From: Byssothecium circinans | Taxonomy: Eukaryota; Ascomycota; Dothideomycetes; Pleosporales; Massarinaceae | DNA: 64,000 nt | Direction of reading: 5' to 3' | Assembly: GCA_010015675.1 (NCBI GenBank) | Contig: ML976988.1 | Coordinates: forward strand, 230,573-294,572 | Shown here: one piece after another, positions 1 to 12,442 of the stretch | How positions within the stretch are numbered: the stretch's first letter is position 1 | How the letters are laid out: every line of letters starts with the position of its first letter | The notes under the pieces: model-generated | The model's input: only the letters and a program-made list of their open reading frames with translations | The model's database searches: none | What the model was told of the DNA's origin: nothing | Made by a program: the position numbers and the translations under genes

Positions 1-3000
1 TGGACGACTCCACAGATATTCTTCCAGCACATTCTGAGGCTCAATTCCACCCACCGCTCGCTCCTCACTTGGAACCCCCAGCAGCTGAAAGTAACGACAC
101 TCCCACGGATGCGTCCGAGTGCGGCTCTGATTCGTATCGTGATACATTCGAGACTGACAACGAAGAAGCTACTGGGGAACAGCCAGCTGAGTTAATCAGA
201 GAGCCATCCCCCACAACCCCCGAAAGAATAGATGAGAATAGACAACATGGTCTGCCCCCTAATCGAAATTTCCGGGAACGGATCCTCGATTGGGTGTATC
301 GAGACGTCGCTCAGGGGGTACCAGCACAAGAGGACGTTGCAGATGATGAGGTTGTTGTCCAGGTCCTGGCTGATTTCGAACATTTCGACCAGATCGCCGC
401 AAGAGGCAACGAACGAGCGGCCAACGCACCTATTCAAGACCCTGAGGTAGCTGCCGCGGCAGCACAAGCAGGCATTGATGTGAACGACCAAGATGCCATT
501 GATGATGCCGAGGATCTGGAAGGCATCATGGAGCTCATTGGCATGCAAGGCCCTCTCACCGGCCTATTCCAGAACGCCATGTTCAGCGCCGTTTTGATAT
601 CCGCAACACTGGCTTGCGCCGTCTGGCTTCCATACCTCTGGGGCAAGGTGGTGATACTGTTCATGGGCAGCCCTGTTGCGCTTTTCGTAAAGCTACCGCT
701 CCAGATCATCGCTACACTAGCAGACTTATTCGTTGATGGGGCTCTCTGCATAACCGCCGGGCTCGTCTATGGCACTTTACAAGTTGCCAGTATAATCATC
801 AAAGTCTGCACCCTCAATTACATGAACAGATTCACGGAACGCCCTATCGGTCTGCTCACAGCACCGGCTTACAACATTGCAAACAATGCTGCAATCCGCC
901 TTGGCAACCTTATTGCCGACTCGCCTCTGCTTCCTCCCCCGACCTATTTTCGACTGTCTATGAACTCGCATGTAGCGCTTCGTACGATTCAAAACATGAC
1001 CTCTCATACTCTCAACCAAACTAGCTCAATGGTTACTACTCTCTGCGAGGAGTTCCCAGTAGAATCGGCTTCCAAAGCTGCTATCCACGCCCTTCGTCAG
1101 ATGCCTGCTACAGTTCAATCAGCTACTGCAGCCATCTATAATAAGTCAACTGAGATGCTATCTTGGCTTCTGACTACAAAGTCCTACAAAATTACCCTGG
1201 ATCTTGATCTGGGCCATAACGTCAGTTTTGCTTATGCCGCTCTCGAACATTGGACTGCGACTGATCGCTTGATTGCCGTGCTTGCTGGCTATGGCTTCTT
1301 TGCTCTTGCTGGCGCCATATACTTGAAGCGCAGCACTCCACTTACTTCGTCGCAGCAAGGCCAGAAAGTTGAGCGCATCCTATCCGAGGTTCTACAGCAA
1401 GCCGGCGGCGTGTTGAAAGTCATCCTCATCATCTCTATCGAGATGCTTATCTTCCCCCTCTACTGCGGACTCCTACTAGACATGGCGCTTCTGCCACTCT
1501 TCAAAGACGCAAGCTTATACACACGATGGCAATTCACTCGGGAAAGTCCGTGGACAGCTGGATTTGTACATTGGTTCATTGGTACATGCTACATGTTCCA
1601 CTTTGCCCTCTTCGTCTCTATGTGTCGCAAGATACTGCGCAAAGGCGTCCTCTACTTCATCCGCGACCCCGATGATCCGACTTTCCACCCAGTTCGGGAT
1701 GTTCTCGAGCGTAGCGTCACCACCCAACTACGCAAAATAGCATTCAGCGGGTTGGTGTATGGTGGGCTAGTCATCGTTTGCCTGGGCGGTGTTGTGTGGA
1801 TCCTCGATCAGGCTACTGTTGATGTTCTTCCTATTCATTGGGTCTCTCACGCACCGTCCCTGGAGTTCCCGCTCGACCTACTTTTCTACAATTTCCTGAC
1901 TCCCGTCGTCATCAAATTCTACAAGCCAAGCGATGGCCTCCACGCTGTTTCAAAGTGGTGGTTCAAAATCTGTGCGCGCTTTCTGCGCATGTCCAACTTC
2001 CTCTTTGGCGACAAGAACGGGGATGAAGAAGGCCGAAAGGTCAATGGCGAGATGGTCTTTGAGGGCAAGTACGTGCGCGCACCCGCCTCAGATCAAGTCC
2101 GCATCCCGAAAGGCGACCCCGTCTTCGTTGAAGTCGACAAGGACAACGTTCGCAAAGATGGCAACAACGAAGGAGGTGGAGTGCATAACTCTAGTAATTT
2201 GGTGACCAAGGTGTATATTCCGCCATGGTTCCGCGTCCGTATCGCTCTCTTCGTCTTCACGATTTGGATCTTTGCTGCCATTACAGGAATTAGCGTGACC
2301 ATTATCCCCCTCATTTTCGGTCGCTACCTCTTCTCGCTCTTCCTACCCAAGCACATCGAAATGAACGATATCCATGCCTTCTCCTTGGGCATCTACACTC
2401 TTGGCAGGTACGTCCACATCCCACCCCAATTTTCCAGTCACCCTTCAATCTCTCAGATCGACCTTCATGAACAAATACACTAACGTAGCACAGCATGGTC
2501 TACACCCTCTACCAAGCCTACAAATTCATCTCCTCCCTGCACCCCATCCCCTCACCCCTCGCAACCCTCTACAACATCTCACACACGACTCTCCGCGTCA
2601 GTCTACACGCCCTGCGCTTCGCATACGTCTGGACCTCGCTCATCCTTCTCATCCCTCTCCTCTTCGCCATCCTCATCGAACTCTACCTCCTCATGCCCCT
2701 ACACGCCTACTTCGGACCCTCGGAGCCCCACGTCATCCACGTCATCCAAGACTGGACCCTCGGCTTCTTGTACGCGCGCCTCGCCGCCCGCATCATCTTT
2801 TCGAACCGCGCTTCGCGACCTGCCCGCGCCTTCTCCGCCGTCATCGCTGACGGTTATATGAATCCCAATGCGCAGATAACGACGAGGTGTTTCCTCCTCC
2901 CCACTCTGGCGCTCTTCTTGGTCGCGATAAGCTTCCCTGCGCTCTTCGCGGTCGTGACAATGAAGACGATTCTGTGGGGTGCGAGTGATGTGGTCAAGGC

Positions 3001-3235
3001 GCAGGTCTGGCGCTTCTGCTATCCTGCGCTCGGGCTGGCGGGGGCGGCTGTCTGGGCGGCGAAGGAGGGTGTCGGTGTCGTGGGGAGGTGGAGGATGGTG
3101 GTGCGGGATGAGGTTTATCTGATTGGGGAGCGGTTGCATAATTTTGGGGAGAGGAGGGTTAGGGTTGGCCGGGGGAGGGAGGCCGAGACCGAGGCCGAGG
3201 TGGAGGTGGAGGTGGGGAGGGCTGGGGGCGCGTAG
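1..3235 (+). CDS. ssm4: Doa10/Ssm4 (MARCH6/TEB4-type) ER-membrane E3 ubiquitin ligase, 3' part
   Basis: Large polytopic membrane protein, truncated by the window start: the reading frame is open from base 3 with no stop upstream. Exons are <1..2407 and 2494..3235. The 86-bp intron has a CTAAC branch site at 2480-2484, and joining restores one frame (GR-S-MVYTLYQ). About ten hydrophobic segments alternate with acidic loops. The stretch around 1830-1990 (HWVSHAPSLEFPLDLLFYNF, then VIKFYKPSDGLH and RMSNFLFG) matches the conserved C-terminal region of the Doa10/TEB4 family. Known for the family: ubiquitination of ER and nuclear-envelope substrates in ER-associated degradation, through an N-terminal RING-CH domain that would lie upstream of this window. 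The C-terminus ends in a short Glu/Val-rich tail. Identification rests on recalled family resemblance and topology. Confidence 0.8.
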
Positions 3236-3260
3236 GTGTTATAGTAGTGTAGAGTTGAAG

Positions 3261-3427
3261 ATGGGAATGGGAATGGAAATGGAAATGGAAATGGAAATGG
3301 AAATGGAAATGGAAATGGAAATGGAAATGGAAATGGAAATGGANNNNNNNNNNAATGGAAATGGAAATGGAAATGGAAATGGAAATGGAAATGGAAATGG
3401 AAATGGAAATGGAAATGGAAATGGATG
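3261..3427. repeat. (GGAAAT)n hexanucleotide array with 10-N assembly gap
   Basis: About 26 visible copies of GGAAAT (first copies GGGAAT) lie 26 bp downstream of the Doa10 stop codon. Ten N bases at 3344-3353 interrupt the array, so its true length is unknown and the N run is probably a placeholder. The long Met-Glu or Phe-Pro reading frames through it are repeat artefacts. Confidence 0.97.
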
Positions 3428-4091
3428 GGTTTGGTTCGGCATTTGTGGGTTCGAGGCATGATTGATATGGCTGATGAAGGTGAATGGCAGGACTGTGTCG
3501 ATGCGGTAGATGGTTAGTTTTTGAGTAGTGGTGGTTTTTTGCGAATACACGCACGCGCGTTTATTCTTTGAAATCTTTTGTTGGATAGAGATGGTTAGGT
3601 GTATCATGCTCAGAGTGTTCTCTATGCGGCGTATTGGGGGGAAACTGGTTGTACCGCACCGTACCGTACCGTACCGTACAGTAGAGGGATCATGGTTCAT
3701 ATCATTGATTCGGTGTTCTATACTACATATAACCAGTCTGTCAGGCGAGCTTGGTCAATCCGTCCATTGCATTCCATCCCATCCCATCCTAATACGTGCA
3801 TGCCCAAAAGATTCCTCGTATTTGCCAAGTCAATTCAGTCCATGCACCCATCATCATATACAGTAAGTACCAGTGCGCGAATCCTGCAACACTTTCAACA
3901 GGTTAAAACCGTAAAGAAAGCGTTGCAAGACCTTTGGCACACACTGGCTGTACAGCATGGTATAAACAAGCTGTAAACACTCTAGACTCGCTCGCTCGCT
4001 CGCTATACACATGTCCATCTCATAACCATCGCTTCCAAAAAACGCCGGGGTAAAATGCAAAAAGCCGTGATGATCAACGCAACGACGTCGT
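3428..4091. other. Intergenic, between convergent genes
   Basis: No gene seen. The stretch holds a short GTACC array at about 3650-3680 and CTCG tetranucleotide copies at about 3983-4000. It is probably the shared 3' flank of the Doa10 gene and the minus-strand gene ending at 4092. Confidence 0.6.
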
Positions 4092-5528
4092 TCAGTTATC
4101 GCTGTCACTCAGTGAATCGCGACGAACAGTCCTCACACCACCACGGCGATACCCAACCATGACATCCCTCTGCCTCCTCTCCCTCCGATTCCCAGCCTGG
4201 CTCACACTATCGCTCACAGCGACACTGCCCGCAGTGCTCAACCCCGGGATATGGCATGGGTAGCTCATATTACCCTGAGCAGGGCCTAGTGCGGCTGTGA
4301 AGATGTCTGAAGCAGGAGGAGCTGCGGCCGAGGTCGACTGGCGAGAAGATCGGTGCTGTTTCTGCGGGGATTGAGACGAGGGACGGGAGCGCGAGCCCTG
4401 TGGGCGGGAAGACTCGCGGCGGGTACGGGATTCGCGGGGCTTGGAAGTGGAGCGGCCGTTGGGACGGTAGTCGGAGTAGTAGGAGGATTCGGGGACGGAT
4501 TCGGGGACGGCTTCGGAGGGGGCGGTGCGCGAGGGGCTGTCGGTGTAGACACCGGTGTAGACGGTTTGGTCGTCATCGCCGGTTACGAAGGAGTAAGCTG
4601 CTGAAGGTGGGGCGCGACGGGCGGAAGGGCCGTGGGCTTCAGATGGTGCGGTGTATTCGGAGGGGGCGGTGTATCTGTGGGGAAAAGTCAGCAAAACTCA
4701 TTCAAAGTAGTGTTAGGTATTGAGTGGGATAACTCACTCAGTCATCTGCGGAGCCTCAGAAGGTGTAGCCTCCGACTTGGTCTTCTTCACCTTCTTCTGT
4801 TCAGCCTTTTCCTTCTTCGCGGCAGCCTTTTGAGCCTTTGCTTCAGCGGCAGCAGTCTTCGCGGCTTCCTTTTCGGCGGCTTTGGCTTGTCGCATGCGTT
4901 CTTTTGCCCGGCGTTCCTTGTCCTTGGCCTCCTGCTTCTTGTCCTTTTTGCCTGTCTCCTTCTTCTCCTTCTCCTTGATGAGTGGCTGGGCAGAGACGTT
5001 GGAGCCGAGTTCGGAGGGTTGAGTGTTGGAGTAGTCAGTGTAGGTACCATCAGCTTGACGGTTGAGGCCGCCGACACGAGCAGGACGCTCTTGACGATAC
5101 TCCTTGAGGGCAGGGTCGTGGCGATGGTCCTCTCCGCGTCGTGAATGTCTCGAGCTTTTGCCGCCGCGCAGGCCGTGGTGATGGCCCTCTTCTGCCTCGC
5201 TGACCGTGTCGCTGTACCCAACCGTCGTCGGTGCGCCAAAGCTTCCTCCATGAACGACGCTTCCACCGCCTAGCCTCGTGCTCTTGGTAGCATTACTCAA
5301 GGTCTTGCCGTCCGGTCCTTTCCTGCGGAGCACCGTCGACTTGTAATCCTCCCAGTCTTGCTTTCCATGCCAGCGGAATCCGCCATTCTTAGCCCAGAAG
5401 AAGAACCACAGCGCGGTCAAAACCATGCCGACGCCTATGAGAGCGAAGACGACCTGCACACCTATGTTGTTGAAGGCATCTGGGGGCTTTGAGCCCTCGG
5501 CGGGGTTGACTTTATAAGAGGGCGCCAT
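4092..5528 (-). CDS. Single-pass membrane protein with Lys/Ala-rich coiled coil, unknown function
   Basis: Two exons, 5528..4738 and 4674..4092. The 63-bp intron has a perfect GTGAGT donor, a CTAAC branch and a CACAG acceptor. The donor overlaps an apparent TGA, so reading through it would wrongly stop the protein at PQMTE. The spliced product is 457 aa. The chosen start (MAPSYKV) is the ATG at 5528 just before the hydrophobic region. About residues 24-48 (VQVVFALIGVGMVLTALWFF) form one transmembrane helix. Then come a basic and His-rich segment, a long Glu/Lys/Ala coiled coil (about 175-255), and a Ser/Pro-rich tail with YTAPSE copies. No family recognised. The layout suggests a membrane anchor with a cytosolic charged tail (inference). 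Confidence 0.8.
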
Positions 5529-5858
5529 GGTGGGCGCAGGAGAGAGTTGTGCAGTGAGGGCTGAGTATTTTCGGACGAGTAGTGATAAGTGTGGGAAAGT
5601 GTGGTGGGTGGAGGAGCGACAAGGTCGCGTTAATGTTGGAGGTTGAACGTTTTGCGGGTGGCTGGGGAGGTTAGCAGAGGTGGCTGGGATGACGCACGTA
5701 AACAAACGTTGGTGGGGCAACACGCGACCTTCCACCTTTAAACAACTCGAACAAACTCGTACAGGTTTATATAGTCTATTAAATAAGAACAGTTATCTAT
5801 ACATTATCGTTGACACCAATTTGAACGTCCAGCGACAGTCTCCGAAACCCACGGCCCC
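5529..5858. other. Intergenic, promoter side of the 4092-5528 gene
   Basis: 330 bp upstream of the membrane-protein gene and downstream of the coiled-coil gene, both on the minus strand. AT-rich around 5755-5830. No further feature recognised. Confidence 0.5.
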
Positions 5859-8800
5859 TCAAAAATTTATCTCTTCACCGCGCTCGCCTTCGCCTCGTCC
5901 CTCCCTCAACAAAGGAAAAATTGCAAATTTCTTCGTCGTATCTTCTTCTGCATACCCCTGCCTCATAAATCTCCTGAACACCTTATCCAACCTCATCTGC
6001 GGAATCGAAATCATCGTCACGCGATTCTGGTTTCGTAGATGGTTCATATCCATATTCTTCAAGAACATCTTCTCGCGCGACGCGTAGGCGTTGTACAGAC
6101 GCTCTGCAGCTGCGTACCGATCGAACCCACTGATACCATCGCGAACACGCTTGCGCTCGGATGGGTATGAATGGCTTCTTAATTGCGGCGCGAGACCTGA
6201 GATGGAATTTGCTAGACAGAACGGCGAATTCGGAGGCGCGGTGTCTCCCGGTCGTGCGAGCGATGAGTCGGGATGGGTGGTATGGAATGAAGAGGGCGGA
6301 AGGGGGAGTGCGGATTCTTTGCTCTTGTATGAAGTAGGCCTTGTGCTGGCATCGGAAGGAGATCGATGCATATGCTCCAGTTCATCGTAGTCTGAATCGT
6401 TGCGCCAGGTTCTGTCCCATAAGTCGCTCCTCGTCGTAGTAGTACGGTGTACTTGGTCGCTTGAACCGATCGAAGGCTTCATCAGGTCCGCAGTCAGTAG
6501 CCCGAGTCTCGGCGTCCCACTCAGCGGATGCTCCTCCTCTCAGGTAAGGGTTGAAGACTGATGGTCCGGCATACGGTAGCCTGCTTCTAGACCTCCCCCT
6601 GGTCCTCTCCATTTCGTCTTCGCTACTGTTCCCATCATCGGTCTTGGGCGAGTTCCTTTGCGACCTCGTAACAGGCGTTTCCCCTCCACTATATGTAGGT
6701 GACCTACTCCTCTCACCTGAAGTAAATGGCAATGCGCAAAAAGAGCACACGGTCCTACTAGCATCCAAGCCACTCCACGGCAACCAACTCTCACACCCTT
6801 CACCCTTCTTGTGCCTAAGTCCCTCCCAATTGCCAACTTCTTCCTCTGGTTTACCTACGGGAACTACCTTACCTTGTCCCAATTCGTAATCGAAGTTCGC
6901 CGAACGATTAAGTTCGTCTGGGAGTCCCAAGTTCTCTTGACTTGACGTTGCAGGAAGACGGACCACGTTCCAGAGCTTTCCCTCTGGCATGCGTGCTGGA
7001 TGTGGGTATTTGGAGGCTTCGGGAATGGCGGAATTAGTGGGACTCACACGGGATCCGAGTGTTGGGCATTTCTGTGGACTGCCGGTGTTGGGGACGGGGA
7101 CTGCGGTTGGCGGTGGAACCGATGAGGAAGGTTCTCTAACGTTGACGGCAGGCGTAAAGAACGTCGAGGGCGATGGAGGGGTTGAGAGCGAGTATTGCTC
7201 ACTTTCATCGTCGGCCATTCCAGGGTTGGAAGTAGAGTCCGCGTTGTTTCCATGCGTGAGAAGAGTGGCGAGGTGTTGGTCCAGGGCGTGTATTGCTTGT
7301 TCAGACTGGGCGAAGTCTGGTTCCAACCTACGTGATTGAAAAGTCAGCAAGACTTCCAAGGGAGTATCTCTGTAGTGCAAGGATGTGGATGAACAACACG
7401 ATCCCAGCATCAAGAACTTACTCACCACTCATCAGTCCCCACACCATTGCCAGACGCCCTCTTATCAAGCTCCCTCTCTCCCTTTGCAAAGCTCTCCACC
7501 CTATCCACGAGGTTAATCAAATCTCCCGTATCGTCAAACGCCTCACTCCCATCCCCACTTCCTTCACTATCACCAGCCGATCTCTCACCACTCTTCGGAA
7601 CATCAACATCGACAAATCGCATACCACCCCTCAACAGCCGCTCATACTCGTCCGGTCCAAAAGTCTCGTCCCAATTCGATGCCGTCCCCGCTAATTCGGT
7701 ACTCTCATTCTCATCGGGAATCTTGGGTAAACTAATGAAGACCCGTCTGCCTTGACTCGTATCGGGAAGGAGAATGCCTAGTTCTTCACGGATTTCGAGA
7801 ATTTCGCGGATGTGGCGGAAGTAGGCATTCATTTCCATACCTTTGCTATGTTGATCTGGAGATTGGGTCACGTTGTTAGCAGAACTAAGTTTGGAGTTGG
7901 GTGTGGAGGGTTAAGTACCTTGAAGTCTTCTATAGATTTGCTCGAGCGTGGTTCCGCTCGGCCATTGTAGATAACGTACGGGTCTGTCGAGAAGAACGAT
8001 GGTGGATACGCTTGGGAAGAAATGGAAAGCTGTAGCTCCGATATCGTGCGTCTTTGGTTCGCTGTCCGTTGAATCCGTCGTGGAGGTCGCTTCCTTAGTC
8101 ACTGGTCGTTGAGAATCATCGCCTCCACCACGCATTTCCATGACTGGTTCCTTGTTCTCCAACCCCAGCCTCTCCCTCATAGCCCATAACTGCTCTTCTA
8201 GCTCGTCCAACTGCTCTTCGGCGCTATCGGTAACACTCCAGTCCCTTTCTATCCGCCGTTGCAATCTGGCCATCTCCATCTTCACTAGTGCAGTCTCTTT
8301 TCTTGCGGCTTCTGCCTCTGCTTTCGCGTTCGTGACTTCTTGAGAGGAGGTCTTCATGACGCGCTTCCACTCGCTTGTATTGTGATGCATGATCGTTAGA
8401 CGCTCGTCTTGCCATTCAAGTGTCTCTTCTAGATCATGAATTATCTCGTGGAGACGGTCGATTGAGCGGGTTTGTGCGTTGTTTTGGAGGGAGAGAAGGC
8501 TAGCGTAGTTGATCCATGCTTGGAGGGAGCAGGCGTCCGAGGAAGCCGGGAACCCGTTTTCGGTATCATCATAGATGTTGAAAGGATGATCGTAGACTGT
8601 CGCCGGGTCTGGGTTATCATGATAGTCATAGTTGTCATGGTGAGTTTGGCAAAAGGTGTGCTCTGAGCCCGAAGATCCCGCGCCTCCTCTGAGGTTCGGC
8701 TTATCATGCCAATCCAGATCAATATCCTCCTCCTCACTATACCACCCACTACTCTCCGTTAAGCCGATCTCACGATACCCAGACGATTCAACATGTCCCG

Positions 8801-10280
8801 AAAACGTGACATCCGGCTTACTGACAAGATACGTATCACCCTGGCCCTCAGTGTACCACTCTATCCCAATGTTCTTATCCCACTCATCTCTCGTCATGGT
8901 CTTTCGGATCGCGTTCTTGAGCTTCCATTCCATATCATGCGTACGCACGCGAATAACGTTCAAATCTTGCATGGGCACCAGCCGCGACGAAGACGTGGCA
9001 GAATCGATTTGTTTGCGGATGATGGCAAAGAGTTGGTCTCGGTTCGCGCCGTCGGGGAAATGGAAGACTGAAGCTGGCGAAGGGAATGTAAGAGACGGGA
9101 TATGGGTTTGAGGGATGGTAAAGTTCGCTGGGAGAGGAATGTAAATGTACAGCTCGGGTATCATTCCAGTGTTCGAAACAATCGGGGGTTGCACATTGGG
9201 TGAGGGCTTCCGGGAAAGAGATCGTGCTGCGAACGAGTGTGAGACACTACTGTCTCTCTGCTCTTGGTCCCACAACTTGTTCTCGACTTCTTGAAGCATG
9301 GCAACTTTGTTCTTGTCGAGGACCTTGTCCGTGTCTTCCGCGTTATTAGTAGAGCCAGTGTTGGCTACATCGTCGTCGCAGAAATCAAAATCGCCGAAGG
9401 TTCCTACTTCTACGTATACAGAAGATTCGGAGTAGGCTCGTGGCATTTGATATTGAGGCTGAGGTCCTTCAGCACGCCTGGGAAGTTCGTTGTGTAAGGT
9501 GCGGCGATGCTCTTTGAAATATCCCCCATCTTCTTCCTCAGCATGGGCGTCCCTCTCGTCTTTTGACTTTGGAAGACGTGTGAGTGAAGCTTCTTTGATG
9601 GTTTCCTCTTCAATCCTTCCCAACTGACACAGCTTCAAGATCTGCATTTCGAGCTTCGCGATGCGAGCTTTCATCTCCATGATCTCATTTTTATGCGAAC
9701 CCTCTACCTCGCCATTCAATCCACCCACTTCAACTTCATCGTCCATCTCCCGCAGCAGACTCGCCGTATCAGTGCCAATCTCCTTCTTTCCCAGCGCTAT
9801 CCCATCCTCCACAATCCGCTTAACCAACACCTTTTTATCCTCTCTAACCCTCTGCTCCAACAACTTCTCATCTGTTTCGACGCTCTTCTCCAGCTCCTTG
9901 ACCTCCTCCTGCAATCCTTCCGCCTCATTGCAAGACACATTGTACGCCATATCCACCTCTTCATAGTTGCTATGGCGCCGTTTCTCCTTGAGGCTTTCGA
10001 CCCAACCTCGTACGCCAAGTGCTTCCAGATCACGGACGACAAGCATCAGGTCAAGGTCTTCGGAATTGCCGGGGGTGTGGAAAACTTGATGAATCGGAGA
10101 TGAGGATCTGGATTCGAGTTCGGCAATGCGTGATGCCGCTTGTTCAATGAGCTCATAATTGGAGGAAGAGACGGAGAAGGGCAAGGCTTCGTCGTTGAGG
10201 ATGCCGATGAGGTCGTGATAGGTAGTAGGAATGGGAGTGTCAAAAGGTGGCAAAGTATCAGGTGTATCGTTGCGCGCCAT
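5859..10280 (-). CDS. Large coiled-coil protein, four exons, unknown function
   Basis: Proposed exons are 10280..7919, 7855..7426, 7327..6467 and 6411..5859 (1,401 aa). The first two introns (63 and 98 bp) have good donors (GTACTT, GTGAGT) and join in phase. The third junction is uncertain: the two frames overlap at 6382-6482, and the only in-phase candidate of normal size is a 55-bp intron with a weak GTTCAA donor. A Glu/Lys-rich coiled coil spans about residues 110-240, a second (Ala/Glu/Lys-rich) about 650-740. Between them lies a folded-looking block (PELYIYIPLPANF ... FHFPDGANRDQLFAIIRKQ). Another block ends exon 1 (FHFFPSVSTIVLLDRPVRYL). Low-complexity Ser/Asp stretches are frequent. 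The start ATG at 10280 was preferred over an upstream in-frame non-ATG extension. No known family recognised. Possibly a structural or scaffold protein (inference). Confidence 0.7.
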
Positions 10281-11338
10281 CTTGAAGTTGTAGAGCCGGT
10301 CAAAGTGTCCGTAAGAACTGCAGCGTTGGGCGCAGGCTTTTGGCAAAATCTGGATGCGCTTCCACTGTTTGCAACGCTCAAATTGTCCCCAACTTAGAAC
10401 TTCGGTACTGTAAGGGGTTGTGGTGATATTTCAATGTCGTTTCTGAGATGTTAACCTTCGAGAATGAAGAACCAAAGTCCAGCGAGGCGCTGAATGTGTA
10501 GAAAGAGCTGATGTTACCGGAAAGCTGGCGATGGTCTGTCTTGGTAGAAAATATAGAGGAAGACCTGTCGATGTATTGCCCGATACTTATGCAACGATCT
10601 ATTCACACCCTTCTTAATGCGTTACCCATTTTCATACGTGAAGAAAGAGCCCATGGAATGCATCAATCAAGAAAATTGAACTACACGCGCATTAAATGAG
10701 CGTTGGCGGTATTGTTTGTGATTCGTTGTTGGAGTGTCAGCGATAGTAGAATCAGTGAAGCGATACTGTGATTTACAAACTCATGGTGATGACGTGCGGG
10801 GTGACGTTGATGTTGAGTATGAAGTGTCAAGCTTAGAATGAACCGAACGAGAAGATGATCAATCAACACCCGATAATCTGCAAACACATTACTGCCCGCA
10901 CACCTCCTATCTCGCAAGCTATTGTTGAAAGCGTGCTAGTGGAGTTATCAAAGGCTGCGCTCCATCCTAATGCATATTGTGTTACGCAAAGTAGCAACAC
11001 GACATGCCCATAATAGTAAGAATATCCGCGTTTATTGAATACGAAATGCTATCTAAATACCACAAACTGGAACAGTTGGGTGTATCATTTGGTGTTGCAA
11101 GTGATATGACACCATGAAGGGGAAGGAAACATTGGATCGTGAAACTAGTCCCACTGGAACCCAACTCTACCCTATAACTATGCATGCTAAACAAAGGATG
11201 TTGAGAAGGAGAGAGGAGCAACCGTTACAAAACTATGGAATACCGAAATGAAAGAGACTCTCGCCAAAGGCCATTAGCACTACTGTGTCGCCAATTCTGA
11301 CCAGCAAGCTCCCGGCAAGTGCAATCTGAAGTCTAGCT
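10281..11338. other. Intergenic
   Basis: About 1.06 kb between two minus-strand genes, covering the 3' flank of the 11339-12442 gene and the promoter of the coiled-coil gene. No convincing coding region or structured element seen. Confidence 0.5.
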
Positions 11339-12442
11339 TCACGCGCCAACAGCGACGCTCTGGCCAGCAGAATTTTGGTGTTGCTCAGAGGTAGCAACAG
11401 CAGGCGATGATTCCTTCGCTTCTGGAGTCGGAGTGGTATGTGGCTGTTCGGCTGGCGTGCCCGCAGTGAGAGTGACAGTCTTTGGCTCTTCAATGATCTC
11501 CTTCTTGACAAGGCTGGTAGTTGTTTGCTTTGCTGCAGTCTCTTTTGCAGCTTGCTCCTTCTGGAGCTTCCTCAACGCCACTCCAGCCTCGTCGAGAGGG
11601 ATACGGGGGCTTAGCAGACCACGCGTGAAACTTCCACGTCGAGAATTCGCCTGGCTGGGAGCATTCGAGTTGGGCGTGGATTGTGTGAGACCTCTGATGC
11701 TGCTGGCTCGGGTAGATGAACCGCTTCGCTCATCGCGGATACTACCCAGACCTCCACCTCGATACTCGGTACTCCTGGACTCCTGGCTGTGTCGTCGGAC
11801 CACGAGATCTCGATCGATTGAGTTCTGGCGAGACTGTACACGGGAGTTGGCCTGCGAGCGCTGATATTCCGGGTCATCGCGTCGAAGCATGTGGCGGAAG
11901 TTCTTGCTAGAGGAATCTATTATCCACAATCGATAGGGTCCTGTGCCGATATTATTAACTCTGTGCACAATGCCACACCTATTGAACTTACCTGGAATGA
12001 ACTCTCCATGCTCGTCAAGAAAATTGACCCAAGACACGCCGTCGTCGAGGCGGAAAAAGGAGACGATGATTTTCTTGCCTTGCGAGTTCTCAATCTCGCC
12101 ATCTTTCTTGCGATCTAAGTAATCTGGTGAGAGGAGGTAACGCTTCAAGACTTTGGAATAGCGAACCGCAACCGGCGGGTCAACTTTGATGGTCTCCTTG
12201 GGCGCTGTTTCTTCGATGGTGAGCACCGGGCCCCCTTTCGGATCTGCTCCACTGCCCACTGCAGTGATATCTTTGTCCTTCTCTATCAGGAACCATCCCC
12301 TTCGAGGAATATACTCATAGAAACCGGGCACGGGTTCCTCCCAACGCTCTTGGAGTCGCTTCGGTTTCTCGCTCTTGCTGCTGCGGAACCATTTACGCGG
12401 CTGGAAGAGCGTTTGGCTTGCGACGAAGAGGTTCGGCGCCAT
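11339..12442 (-). CDS. Conserved-looking basic, Ser/Arg-rich protein, unknown function
   Basis: The start is the ATG at 12442 (MAPNLFVASQ). A 51-bp intron at 11991..11941 (donor GTAAGT, TTAAT branch region, acceptor CACAG) is a multiple of three and has no stop, so it reads through as 17 extra residues. Splicing gives 350 aa, retention 367 aa. The first half is globular, with YSKVLKRYLLSPDYL, a WVNFLDEHGEF segment and LWIIDSSSKNFRHMLRRDD. The second half is disordered and rich in Ser, Arg, Gln and Thr, ending in a low-complexity Pro/Thr/Ala tail. I do not recognise the family. The folded N-terminus and the basic RRDDPEYQR linker give no firm function. Confidence 0.75.
   Translation of the reverse strand: MAPNLFVASQTLFQPRKWFRSSKSEKPKRLQERWEEPVPGFYEYIPRRGWFLIEKDKDITAVGSGADPKGGPVLTIEETAPKETIKVDPPVAVRYSKVLKRYLLSPDYLDRKKDGEIENSQGKKIIVSFFRLDDGVSWVNFLDEHGEFIPGKFNRCGIVHRVNNIGTGPYRLWIIDSSSKNFRHMLRRDDPEYQRSQANSRVQSRQNSIDRDLVVRRHSQESRSTEYRGGGLGSIRDERSGSSTRASSIRGLTQSTPNSNAPSQANSRRGSFTRGLLSPRIPLDEAGVALRKLQKEQAAKETAAKQTTTSLVKKEIIEEPKTVTLTAGTPAEQPHTTPTPEAKESSPAVATSEQHQNSAGQSVAVGA

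Noticed and set aside
3115..3700. Several 110-150-codon frames through the GGAAAT array on both strands
   Set aside because: They translate the repeat itself (alternating Met-Glu, Asn-Gly, Phe-Pro or Ile-Ser) and cross the N gap. No domain or conserved start.
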